In this document: piece after piece, positions 1-12,600 of the stretch
Layout: the number at the start of each line of letters is the position of its first letter
Position numbering within the stretch: position 1 is the stretch's first letter
Assembly: GCA_963971285.1 (NCBI GenBank)
Contig: OZ020260.1
Location: forward strand, 12,124,798 to 12,188,797
From: Astropecten irregularis
Taxonomy: Eukaryota > Echinodermata > Asteroidea > Paxillosida > Astropectinidae
Length of the DNA: 64,000 bases
Reading direction: 5' to 3'
Position numbers and translations under genes: made by a program
The notes under the pieces: model-generated
Told to the model about the DNA's origin: nothing
The model's input: the letters and a program-made list of their open reading frames with translations, nothing else
Databases searched by the model: none

Positions 1-640
1 GTTCTACAGTCTCAGAATCTGTTCTCGTTGTCGGTGAAAATGTGTGATTCTGACACTGAATGTGGAGCACATGGCAACAAATGCTCAGCTGCTCTGGTAT
101 AATTATTTTAATGCTACATGAACAATGAGGGCGGTATTGCCATTTAACGGTGCCGACTTTAATCATGCCGATAAATAAAAAATTAGATGATTATAAAATC
201 TTACCGCTAATTTGAAATAGCGTCATCTATACTTCACTGTCGCACAATTACAATAAAGAGATTTTCTTAAGTTACAAAACAAATCTAAGAATTTTGTTCA
301 AGTTATTGAACCAAAACCAACCAATAACTTGAACAAAATTCTTAGATTTGTTTGTCTGTCAATTAAAGGAAACAACAACTCGGTACAAAATAAAAACACA
401 GTAAACATGAGACAAGATATCACCTATTTAACCACTTTTTGGGTTTTCCGCGGAAGCGAAAACCCTTTATTTTTGTTCTGTTTTTTTTTTTTTTTTCTTC
501 CTCTTCTTCCTGAAGATTTCGTATAGACTTTGTACAGGGGCATTCTACACGCCACTTTGGTCACTTTTAAACGGCTGATCTTAACCAAACTTGGTATGTA
601 GGAAGTCCATATAGGGTAGTTGTCTCCCGAAACTTTTCGT
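1..640. other. Gene-free AT-rich stretch with one hairpin
   Basis: I see no coding exon here. It contains the perfect inverted repeat at 279-351 (listed separately), a poly-T run near 481-497, and from about 540 a diverged copy of the 147-bp repeat that follows. Confidence 0.5.
279..351. repeat. Perfect 30-bp inverted repeat (foldback)
   Basis: Arms 279-308 and 322-351 are exact reverse complements separated by 13 bp, so the strand can fold into a long hairpin. It looks like the relic of a small foldback or MITE element; no flanking duplication was identified. Confidence 0.8.
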
Positions 641-1245
641 CATTATGACGTCATCAGTTGTCACGTGACAGTGTCTTAAAGGGGCAAACTTCAGACATCA
701 ATTATGAACGAACCCTAAGTTTGATTGAGTTGAAACTTGGTATGTATCTAAGTCGGGAAGTGTTATATCGAAAAATTCCAATGACGTCATCATGACGTAA
801 TCAGGTGTCACGTGACAGTGTCTTAAAGGGGCAAACTTCAGACATCAATTATGAACGAACCTTAAGTTTGATTGAGTTGAAACTTGGTATGTATCTAAGT
901 CGGGAAGTGTGATATCGAAAAATTTCAATGACGTCATCATGGCGTCATCAGGTGTCACGTGACAGTGTCTTAAAGGGGCAAACTTCAGACATCAATTATG
1001 AACGAACCTTAAGTTTGATTGAGTTGAAACTTGGTATGTCTCTAAGTCGGGAAGTGTTATATCCAAAAATTGCAATGACGTCATCATGGCGTCATCAGGT
1101 GTCACGTGACATTGTCTTAAAGGGGCAAACTTCAGACATCAATTATGAACGAACCTTAAGTTTGATTGAGTTGAAACTTGGTATGTATCTAAGTCGGGAA
1201 GTGTTATATCCAAAAATTGCAATGACGTCATCATGACGTCATTCT
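640..1245. repeat. 147-bp tandem repeat array, about 4 units plus diverged edges
   Basis: The motif TCACGTGACA recurs at 661, 808, 955 and 1102, exactly 147 bp apart each time. Units differ by only a few substitutions, and a decayed unit precedes them at about 540-640. Each unit carries several TGACGTCA-like palindromes and a CACGTG box. Because 147 is 49 codons, the array is open in one frame (928-1236) and gives a 49-residue repeat, which I take as a side effect of the period and not a gene. Confidence 0.93.
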
Positions 1246-3028
1246 CTGATTTTTTATGATTTATTGAAATTTTGGGTTATTAAAGTTCTTTTAACGATAT
1301 CAAGTAAACAAAACAAGATATCTTTGAATTTCTTTTTGATAATTCTTAAGCATACACCATAGATGAACACTGCATAGACAAAAAATCGGTGATGTCATCA
1401 TGACGTCATAAAAATTGCATTTTATTGCGTTATTATGAAGTTACGTCACGACGGCGTCATCACTTGAATTTTTATGATTTATTAAATCTTTCTCACGCTA
1501 GCCCAATGACTTGCACAGAGCTCTGTACGTGAAAATATTGGTCATAAGATGAAACATATGATTGAAACACCATTCATGCCAGGCGCGCGAAAGGTTGTTT
1601 GCCTGCTTTATATATGCCGTGTTCTCCTTCTTTTCCTTATCATAGTTGCCTACAGCGTAAATGCTGTTTTTGACAAGACAACTACGCACGCGCAACAATC
1701 TACTTAGACCGTTTTCAGTAATGCATGAATCGGTAATCCCAGCAGACGGTTTTGAATGGTGCCCTCTTTTGATTAATCAAAGTACCTAGTTGCTTGTTTT
1801 AATCAAAAGAGGGCGCCATTCAAAACCGTCTGCTCGGATGACTGTTATTCGTTAGGCCATGCCAGGGGTGCTTTGTTGTCAGACAGCAGTGTTTACCCGT
1901 TTGCATCTATATGGCACTCAGTCACACATAGTTTTATAAAACCACTTTATGTGGCCAAGACACCTGACGTAAGATTAAAGGGGCACACTTCAAAACTCCA
2001 AAAGTGATTTGTTTAACTCAAGTTTTCTACATTTAGATACGGTCACTTTTAAAAAATCTGTCTCAATCAAACAAAATAAGTGATGTGTTTTAATTGGAGA
2101 AATATTTTATATCATTATGCGGAAAAGCCATGTGTTCTGTTTTAAACAGACACAACCTCTAGTTTAATAATATGTTCATTACTTTGTTGACAATGAGTTG
2201 TTACTGGAATATTTATATTTACATAGGTAACCTCGGAATATCATAGATATTAACATGAACTTTTTACAATACATATTATGTACAGTGATTATATTTATTT
2301 GAAGCGTGTACTGATCTCATACAGACTAGGATTTCTATTATGTAATTTTATACATTTCCACAGTAACTACATTATTTTGTCACCTCAGCACTAAAATGTC
2401 CTTTGAGAAAGATCCTGCTAGGATCAGTTATGTCAGTCCCAACTAAAACTCCTAAAAGTTCCTTTTTTCAAGGGGACATCACCAGCCTAAAATGTTTACA
2501 TACAGTTGGGTAAAAAGACTGTCATTTTCATTCATCCACTCCAGGAAATTTGGTAACAGTAGTCCTTTGAGGCTGAAATAAATTGTTTTTACACAGAGGT
2601 CATTACATGTATAAACCTTTTTAGCACTTAAGAGACAACAGATCTGGGGATTTTACTCCCAATCTCCAAACATTTAACATTGATCATTATATGCAATGCT
2701 TATGGTGCCATTTCTGTATTCCAGAAGCCAAAGAATATACAGCAGATAGCAAATGGAAAATTGTTACCGGCAATGGACAAATACAAAAAGATATTTTGAG
2801 TTTTAATATTATCTGAATATTAACCCTGTGAATGACTGGTTCACTCTTACAATAATTCCCAGTACAAAATGCTTTTATCAGCCCAGTGATATTAATCTTA
2901 AACTCCTATTGCAAATATGAGATTTACTGGAAATATATTCCAACTCTTTCACAAAGCTCAACCTCATTGCAGATACCAGCCTTATTCCTCTAATATTAAT
3001 CAATATGACTCTAACTTTTCTAGAACCA
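1246..3028. other. Gene-free region with repeats
   Basis: I find no exon. The first 250 bases contain further TGACGTCA-type motifs and repeated TTTTTATGATTTATT segments related to the array edge. A strong hairpin is at 1741-1834 and a solitary GATCCTGCTAGGATC palindrome at 2411-2425. The rest is AT-rich and unremarkable. Confidence 0.5.
1741..1834. repeat. Foldback element with 35-bp arms
   Basis: Arms 1741-1775 and 1800-1834 are reverse complements with one mismatch, around a 24-bp loop. The outer arms begin AGCAGACGG. Likely a small foldback MITE. Confidence 0.8.
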
Positions 3029-3462
3029 GGGGCCAATTTCACAGCCCTGCTTAGCACAAACTTTTGTTAACCATGAAATGTCTGTCTTAATAAAAACAGT
3101 ACAAGTAATAAACTGCTGCAAACTGCTCATCAGCCAAAATAATGACCTGAAATTTATAAAATGCTTGGAGCTAGGAAGGCCTGACGCATTTCGATCCTGG
3201 CAGGATCTTTTCAGCATTAGATAAAGATCCTGCTAGGATTGAAACGCGTCAGGCCCTCCTAACTCCACGCATTAATAAAAACAGGATTAACTACCAAATT
3301 TTAACAACCAAGTGTTGTGTATCACTTGTGATTGTTCTTTGGCTGTTGTTCGCTGACCATGAATATCAAATGGAAATTTTAATGATTGTTTGTTTTATTG
3401 AGCAAGAGACATTTTGTGCTTAGCAATTTTGTTGTGCTTAACAGCTCCATGAAATTGGCCCC
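3029..3462. mobile_element. Harbinger-like MITE (family A) split by a nested insertion
   Basis: The ends are GGGGCCAATTTCA and its reverse complement. The interior matches the copies at 8618-8937, 10314-10560, 36924-37084 and 52600-52833. It is interrupted at 3100-3271 by another repeat. It lies just downstream of the VPS52 stop codon and may be in its 3' UTR. Confidence 0.82.
3100..3271 (-). mobile_element. Nested short interspersed repeat with palindromic GATCCT motifs
   Basis: This segment sits inside the family A MITE and is flanked by a 13-bp direct repeat TTAATAAAAACAG (3087-3099 and 3272-3284), which looks like a target-site duplication. Inside are two variants of the AAGATCCTGCTAGGATCGAA unit and a tail also found at 7740-7800 and 18240-18620. 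A duplication this long suggests retroposition, but no tRNA head or poly-A tail is evident. Confidence 0.7.
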
Positions 3463-3636
3463 TGATTTGTACGACTGGGCCAAAACGGCAGACAGAGACA
3501 CATTCAGGGATAGTCAGCCTATGTGATATTGTTTACAAAATTTAAGCACAAACTGACAGTCCCACAATTGATTTCTCATATGCCTTCACTGCACAATTCT
3601 GGCTTATCAGCAAAAGTGTCCGTGGACGACCAGCCT

Positions 3637-6600
3637 TTAGAAGGCAGGTTTGAACTTCTTGACCTCTACCATAAGGTGATGAATATTTATGAGCTCTCCC
3701 CGCACAGCCATGTTCTTGAAGGGCGGCTGTGAGAGGACCTTCTGGAATCGATGATAATACTGGATGAGCTGTGTCAATCCACTCTGAGAGAAAATAAATA
3801 ACAGGGAAACAAATTTCACTCCAAATTGCACCAGCAAATGCAACAATTTTGTTTCATCAGCTTGACAAAGGCTAGCAGTCTGCAGCCGAAATGTCGCTGC
3901 CTTTCAGCCAACAACGTGAGACATCAAACACTAAGCTTCTTACCATTGTCCACAATGAGCAACCTCTTTTCTAATATTAAATTCTGTTTCTGTTAATAGA
4001 ACAAATCTTTCTAATCATCAAATAACCAAAAAGGAAACTGACTGGTTCATTTCAAATCGTTGAAAGGTGAACAAAAACTGACTGGAGAGAGAACAAATCT
4101 TTGTTATAAGAAACCAAGGAATGCAAACAGAAAATGAAATGTGAGCTGTTAAGTGAGCCCCTCCTACTGCACATGTGGGCAAGAAACACATGCTCCTCTC
4201 CAATACCACACTGTACCTTCCATTCACATGCTTCATTCACGGGTACCCACTTGTCGGACTTAATAATCAAACCTTTGTCAGATACAAATCATGGCTTGAT
4301 TGGTCAGAAACAAACAAGGCGGGGCTTCAAGGATAACAGTCTACTGGCTTTGTTGCTGGGCAGATTCGAGGGGTTGTTACCTGTAGAATGCTGGTGCCAT
4401 TCTTGAAGTTGGTGAAGGACCTCATGACATCTTGGTTGATCATCTCGATGGCAGGCTTCCAAGTACTACCAAAGTCCTTCACAAGCTGCTCCACCCGGCC
4501 TGCAATTATCAAAGAAAAACCAATCAACTACCGGAAGAGACAATTAGACAGGATTCGAACTCATGTCCTCCTGCGTACAAGTGCTAAAACGCCTTTATCC
4601 CAATCCGTAACCTCTGAATGCTTCAGGATATTTGCGTGACCTCTTAAGGAGCCGTTTTGGCGACGCAACGACACTCACGTTCTTGGTTCTTCATCTGGTC
4701 GGCCTGACCTTTCTCTAGCCGGGACTCGGCGTCCTTGACGAACATCATCATGCCTCCAAAGTGCGGCATCAGGACCTCCTCCACAAACTCTTGGGTGCGC
4801 GCTTCCAGGAGCTGGTGGAAGCTGTCGGACTCTCGAGATCCCTCCGCGGTCCGTTCCTATGAAAGGGACACAAACGAGGAGAGAATTAACGCTCAGTTCA
4901 AAACAGCTTCACCTCAACTATCCTCTTCAGGCCCACTGGCACATAAGGACTCTTATGACTCACTGGCCCATAAGGACTCTCTTATGACTCTGCTACCATG
5001 ACAATGACAATAAGCCATTGTCAATGACAATGGGCCATTGTCAATGGACCATGACAATGGGCCTGCGAGGCTGCAGCGCTAACTTACATTGATGACGTTG
5101 AGCATCATGTCGTAGTTGTTGATGAGGAAGATAAGCTGCTCCTTCCGCTGGGGAAACTCCGCTGCCATCCTCAGGATGAAGTTCTCAACGTCGACCAGGA
5201 GGCGGGCCAGTAGCCGGTTGACGCGTTCGTCTGGGAAAGTCTCGTTCAGACTCACGAGGGCACCAGAAAACTCAGCATAGCGACGGGTGATCTGTTCCGT
5301 TCAAAGAAACCACAAATAACATGTGTGACATTCACAAGGAGTTTTGGCTGGCATACTGATTTCATACCAAGGTAGGAGGTTTCATTGGGAGGGCTTGGAC
5401 TCACGTAATGTGGACGGACATCAATGGAGCCCATCCTCTGTGGGTCAGCATCCCTGATGCTGTGGATGTTCAGCTCTAGTATGTATTCGAAGCGAGGCCA
5501 CAACATCTCAAGGAGGGTCTCCCAGTACCTGCAACGGTACAGACAAAGAGGCACAATCAATCAATCAGTGGAAGCATGCGCCATGGCAGTGCGTTGCCAC
5601 ATCTACCTTCGAGCGGTACTCCTTCCCCCTGGCAGCCACGTGACCCATCCCCTTCTCAGCTAAATAACGATCCATCTGACGCAACCACGTGTCATGTGGA
5701 CGCTCTACAGGATCACTCGCAGGGAATCTAGCCACTACCAGAGGAAGCACTTGTACGGTTCTGGTTTTCTAGTACTCACTTGTCAAGAGCTGGGACGGCC
5801 CGTTTATGCATCAGCATGCGATATCTCAGGATGATATGAATGCAGAGATAGATAGCTATGGAGTCAAAGCACTCATTGGTGTACATGTCCATGTGTTTCT
5901 GAAATAGAGAGAACAGTCAAGTGATAATGCTTCATAAAAAATGGCTGGCGATCTTGAGACCTGGGCCCAAACTCATGGCTCTATTAACTGATGAATTCTG
6001 TGCTTACAAGGTTAGCAGGGCCTGATGAAGCCCTGGGCCTGGTATGGCTTTTCAAAAGCTGAGCCTGACCAGGGGTGCGTTCAGCACTTGCGCGAACATA
6101 CGCAAACATGTACGCGACGTTTGTGTTATGCTTGGATTTTGAAGTGGAACGCACACGCAACAAATGGCGACCATGTATTGCGTATTGCATCCATCTTTCA
6201 TTCAATGTAGTAAGCCAACTTCAGCAAATACCTCCTCTACACCGTTAGCTATGTTAGGCGAATGTTGTGTGCGTGTTTGGCGAACAGCGCATTCCGGTTT
6301 GAAAATGGTGGCGCACATTGTGCGCCATGAGCATAGTTAGCTGGAGGGGAACACACCCAAGTATTTAAGTTTTTCTTCCTAGGCCAAAACCATCTTAAAT
6401 AACACCAATCAAAAACAAGTGCAATTTTGACAAGTGCCCTGTTTCTAGTACCGAGCAAATTTGCCGACCTAAGCAGAAATCTGGTCTAAAATACAGTCCC
6501 TCATAACGGAATCTCTTCAAGTCTGTAAAACTCACCAGGAACATGGAGAGCGTCTTGCCCATGATGGCGTTGAAGAGATCCTGAGCACTGGAGCCCGAGA

Positions 6601-9600
6601 CCATAAAGAAGTCACAGACAAACAAATATTCCCGGCAGCAGTTGTCGAGGAGGGCGTAATGCTGACTGCGGAACAGACTCTCAAAAGTGTGCTGCGAAAC
6701 GATCAGAGAAAAAAAGGGATCTTAAAATCTGAAAGCCCACTTATTTTTATTATGTTACGTCTATTTATTTATTTTTCAATCAATAAGTACACATGTCACA
6801 CGTCAATACTCAAGTAAGGGACCCTACTTGTCAAACAATCTTTGGTATTTAAGCTTTTTCAACGTAAGGAAAAAGAACAACAAATTACAAATTGTTGGGG
6901 TAAAAACATGGCTTTTAGGAACAATTCAGGAAAAGAGATTGAGCTCAAAGGTGGTTATAAAATGGAGGCTCTGGCTCAGGCTCAGGCTCAGGCTCCAGCT
7001 CTGTCATCCATATGATGCAAATATAAGTTGTGCTTTTCCATTGAAGCTGGAGTTCTGTTTTAATTTTCAAACCAGAGAATCTACTTCCGAACTGCAGCCA
7101 AAATCCTCTATTTTTAAAACCCTTTGTTTTACAATGGATTCACAAAATGGAGCCGGAGCCTGAGTCTGAACCTCTGTTTTGTAAATCCCTAAAGTAGTTC
7201 CTGATGCATCTCAGAACCAGGCAATTGAGAAGCTATGATCCGGAAAACATCTTGCCCTAACTGTAACGCCACCATTAATAATTTCATCAAACAAGAATCC
7301 CTCTTCGTTATGTTATCGGGTCTCTATCTGACACCCAGCTCACCTTCGTCTCATCCTTCTGAGCTGCGTGGGGTATGATAATGGGCGACTCCAGATTACC
7401 GGTGATGATGCTGCCCCGATTGCCCAGCGTGAAGACCGTGGAGCGGTTCTTCAGGGAGGGCTTAGAGAAGAACCGTGGCGGCACGTTAAGGAAATTCTCT
7501 TCAAGAATCTTAGTGATTGATAATTTAAACTGCAGTTTACTTTTTAAAAATGCTTAGAGTTAGGAGGGCCTGACGCGTTTTGATGCTAGCAGGATCTTTA
7601 TCAAAGGTTAGCATTCGATAAAGATCTCGCTAAGATCGAAACGTGCAGGCCAATGCTAGCAGGATCTTTATCAAAGGTTATCCCTCATTTAAAATGTTGT
7701 TAGGATCGAAACGTGTCAGGCCCTTGTAACTCCAACTCCATTTTTATAAATTTCAGATCATTATTTTGGCTGATGAGCAGTTTGCTGCAGTTTATTACTT
7801 GCATTTACTTTTTAGGCAGACTTTGTTTGTATTTCTCAAAGGATATCTCTCTTGGCAGTGTCTTCGACTCCCATTAAATCCTCCTTGTCGGCTACTTCGT
7901 CGTACTGAAATAAAATAAACAAAATAAACAACCTCGACTAACTTTCTTTCAACTTTTTTCCATTCTGAAGATTTAAACTCCCAGTGCATGTGCACCATAT
8001 TTTGGTATTATGAAGGATGTTCAGCTAAAATTAAAATAATCATTGAAAAGTGAACAAAGAAAAACTGACTGGAGCGGGATTCGAACCGGGGAACTCCTGT
8101 ATACCGTACAGGCACTCTACCAACTGAGCCATTCAGCCCTACGTTGGTGGTGTCCCCAATAGTCAATTATCTTTGTTTGTTTGGCAGTCAGAAGCCATGA
8201 AACCACGCACACACCGCCATACTCCAAGGATCATTTCACCGATCATTTCACTCAGTTTTACAAACTGAGTGATGTATGAGTTGACAGGGAAGGGGTATCG
8301 GCTTATTAAAACTTGACCCTACCTGGAGTTTCATGAGCCTACTGATGTAACCCTTGAAGTAGGAGTAATACACCTTGCTCATGGTATCCACGTAGTCGTC
8401 ACGGACCTCCTTAGCAACCTGCCTCTCATTTGCCAAGAGGAACTCGAAGAAAAACCTGCCAGCCAATCAAAATGATCAAAACCATTACTTATCCGCTTAG
8501 CTGTTTCGTGAATATAGCTAAAAATCAAGCAGTGAGGGGCAACCAGAGGTCTGATACCTAGACTCAACACTATCCAACTAGTAGTTACACAAAAACACAG
8601 AAGAAGGTGCCCGACCAGGAGCCAATTTCACAGCCCTGCTTAGCACAAAAAATTTGCTAACCATGAAATTTCTGTCTTAATAATAAAAACAGGATTAACA
8701 ACCAAATTTCCATGTGTTGTGTATCACTTGTGATTGTTCTTTGGCTGTTGTTTGCTGACCATGAATATCAAATGGAATTTTAAATGGTGGTTTGTTTTAT
8801 TTAGCAAGTGCTCATCCAAGTCGGATCCAAGTCGTATACAGTGCTCATCCAAGTCAGTGAAGGGCAAGCCTAATTTGCATAAGACATTTTTTGCTAAGCA
8901 ATTTTTTTGTGCTTAACAGCTCCATCAAATTGGCCCCTGATCACCTTATATCAATTTTGTGCATCAACCCGAGGATAATCTTTACTTTGATTGCCGTTTG
9001 TAACTTTAATTCAGACGGAAACCCAATTAAACCTGCCTGAATTTAAGCATGGTGTTCTGCTGTAGCTGGTAGTTCGTCATCGGTTTCCTCATCTGGTTCA
9101 CCTTCTGAAGAAGGAACTCACGAATCTTGGCAATAGACTGGAAGAAAAAAAGAAGGAGCGATAAAGGGGAGCAAGGTAAGGTTAATTCGTTCAAGACAAA
9201 CCGGGTTATAACCATCAATGACAACTGACTTCTAAAATTATGCGTACACAGGGCTTTGTAAATGAGGTAGGTTTGCAGTGACACCATTCGGTTCTTCTCA
9301 GAACCACACATTCTTACAGCAGAGATTACCAGTACATGGTGTCGCCGCAAACCTACCTTGTTTAGTGCTTCCGCCATGCATAGCTTTAAGTCTTGTTTAC
9401 AGAGCTTTCTGTTTTACCTACCTTGAGTTTCAGTTTCTCCAAGATGTCTTGAACATCCTTGCAGGAGATGGCATCCTTGAATGACTGCTCCTTGACGAAG
9501 CTGATCTTGTGGTTCAACTCATGGAGCTGCTCCAGAAACTGGCGCTCCGTCACAGGCGTGTCCAATATATGACTGCATCAAAACAAGAACAGTCATATGA

Positions 9601-12600
9601 ACAGTGACATCCTAGGCCCAATTTCATAGAGCTGCTTAAAGGTAGTATCATACTTTGGTAAGTGACCAAAACAGAAATGTTCACCGATTTACGTATAACT
9701 TTCAGGGTATGAAGATGATGCTGGTAGAAACCTACCGTTAAAATGTTTCCGCCTGAAATGGTGTATTTATCCAGAAATTAGTAAAACAAAGACCAAAAAC
9801 AGTTTTGATCTCGGGGTAAGATCAAAACCATTCTTTATGTTTTATATGGTTTTCGCTATTTTCTTGTGACTCAGGTGTCTGATTGAGCTCAAATTTTCAC
9901 AGGTTTATTATTTTATGGACGTGTTGGATTAGACAAAGTGTGAGTGCTGTTCTGTGACCTTTACCAATCATGTATTATGCCTTTAAGAGTATGGACAGTT
10001 GACCTTTTAACAAATTCTACGATGATTTTTCAATGTTTGCCTACTTTATCATGGGTTCCTGCACGGCCATTTCGTCCACGAACTGACTGAGCTCGCCACG
10101 GACAGCCTGCCTGTTCTTCAGCTTTATGTTCATGGCAATGGACTGATTCTGCAGTGTCTGGATCTCGGCACTCAGGCTTCCCAGGTCCGACTGGAAACCA
10201 TTTAACATCTCCTCCATCCTCTGTATAAAAAAATTGAAGACATTTAATTTCCGTAGGTTCAAAGGTTCACAGGTCCTCTATTGTAGGCCTCTATGGGTAG
10301 GTCTCTATCGCAAGGGGCCAATTTCATAGAGCTGCTTAGCACAAAAAAATTCGCTAAGCATGACATTTCAGTCTAAATAAAAACAGGATTAACAACCAAA
10401 TTTCCGTGTGTTGTGTATCACTTGCAATTGTAATGTTCTTTGCCTGTTGTGCGCTGACCACGAATATCAAATCAAATTTTTAATGGTGGTTTGTTTCATT
10501 GGACAAGCCATTTTGTGCTAAGCAATTTTTGGTGCTAAGCAGTTCTATGAAATTGGCCCCAGATCTTCAGATGATCTCAGGTTGGACTGTGTGCACATAT
10601 ACGTGCACTGCATTCTGACTAAGGACAGGAGAATAAAGGAATTGTACAACGAAACCATCTTAAAGTAATATGTTTTGCAGTAACACCATGTGACACTTAA
10701 TCTCTTTTGTGAGTATGATGTGGCTCTAAAAAGAGCCATTTAACTCAACGTTCCAGCCAGTATGCTCTGGTCATCTCCAAAAATTTTCTTCAGGAAAAAA
10801 GATCACTACTTGGCGTAGCAATTTTCCGTTTAGTAATGGATTTTGGCTTTAGCGATGATCACAAAGCGTTAGTGAAATCGGCTCCTGGTACAAACTGCTG
10901 CTTGGTGTACCAGCAGTTTAAATCTAAGAAACCATTCTTGTTTTCGAACGGACTTAGACTGAGATTTGGTCAGACAGTGGTCAGCTCACCTCTAGTATCG
11001 TGTCACAGGCCGATATCTGGTTGTGTAGACAAGCAATATTCTGGCTCTCTTTGATGTCTTCCCATTACGATTGAAGTCAAGGAAAGAGGATTTTTATATT
11101 GTTATTCTTTGCCAGAATGAATACTTCAAGTACAGTATAAAGAGATTGACATAACTTGATTCTTGAGGAATACTGTTGTTTTGCATTCTAGCTTTTATCC
11201 CTAACCCTAACCCACCTCCATACAACAGTTTATCATCTACTGGGGTACTCAAAAGGTTTTACAGATTCCATGGGCATAAGTCTGCTGAGCCCAGCCACTT
11301 AAATTTTATATGAGGCTTGATGAGTCCAAAGAGACTTTTGTGGATTCGGGAAGTTTCCAAGCCAAACAGCCTAAGGTGATTTTAGAGTGAAGGATACAGT
11401 CCTGGATGGAGGCATTTTCAACAGCCTGAAGCTCCGTCTCTATCTGTGTGGAATACTGACGGAGATCAACTCCCTGGAGTACAGAAAAATGGAAAGAAAG
11501 AAAATGTCATTCAAACTTTGATGAATTCAGAATGTAAGATGCTCAGTGTGCTAGACCTCTCCTCCAAGTAGTCTTGTATAAACATTTCTTGTGCAACGTC
11601 ACAACCCAAATTTCTGCCAACAAAGACGTCGGAAACTATGGCGAGGCATCAAAGCCAGGCAAAACCATATAACCACAATTTGTACACAACATTTCATAAA
11701 AATTCAAAGATAATGCTGAATGAAATGAACACAACACAAACAATGTTAGTATCTTTTTTTGTACAGCTATGGGAAGTTTGCTCAAATGTTGATTTTGGTC
11801 ACATATTCTTTCAAGAAAATGACATATTTTGCAACATTTGGCCACCAATGCAAACCACCAGCGTTTGTCTGTAAACAACAGAAAGGTCTATAGTATAAGT
11901 AACTATTATAACTAGTGGTCCTATGGATTATGTGACTGTACTAAATCAAGACTTCAAGTTTCAACCCCCAGTTTACAGCAAAACATTTGGCCTTACTGTA
12001 CTGGACTAACTTGATAAGCAAACATCTGTCCATATAGCATCCTGAAATTCTGCACGGGAATTCAATTCACTCATCCAAGTACTGTATATTTTGACTGAGA
12101 CTTGGGCTGGACTGAGTTTGGTCCGTGAACCCTCGTAACTTACCGATTCCAGGGCTGCTTTGACCACATCATCTTCAAGATTCTGCTGGATGTGAACATC
12201 CACCTCGTCAAGGATAAACTCATCTGAGGTCAGATCAAGTACTCCAAGATTCAGCTCAGGAAGGTCCAAACTCTGTGGGAAGTGATCAAATGTCGCAAAT
12301 TTAAAGTAAGTCTCGAGATGCATTCCCGATTTTGTTTAAAATACATTCATTCTTTGGCCAATTCTCGATACCTCGTGCTGGCCTCCTTTCTCTAAATGTT
12401 ATTTTGCCAGAGCTACATTTTAATACTGCAAATGTGCCAATCTGAGTATTGGTTCTGCAAAGGAAATATTAAATTGCTTGAACTGCAATCGAACCAGGAG
12501 TTTGTGTGTGGACTTTGTGCATTTTTCGTACACAAACATGTAGTACTTAATACTGGCCCTACAAAAGGGTCAGAAGCATTTGTGTATTAATTATGATGCA

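Noticed and set aside
928-1236. 102-codon open frame
   Set aside because: It is the 147-bp tandem repeat read in one frame; no start context, splice sites or family likeness.
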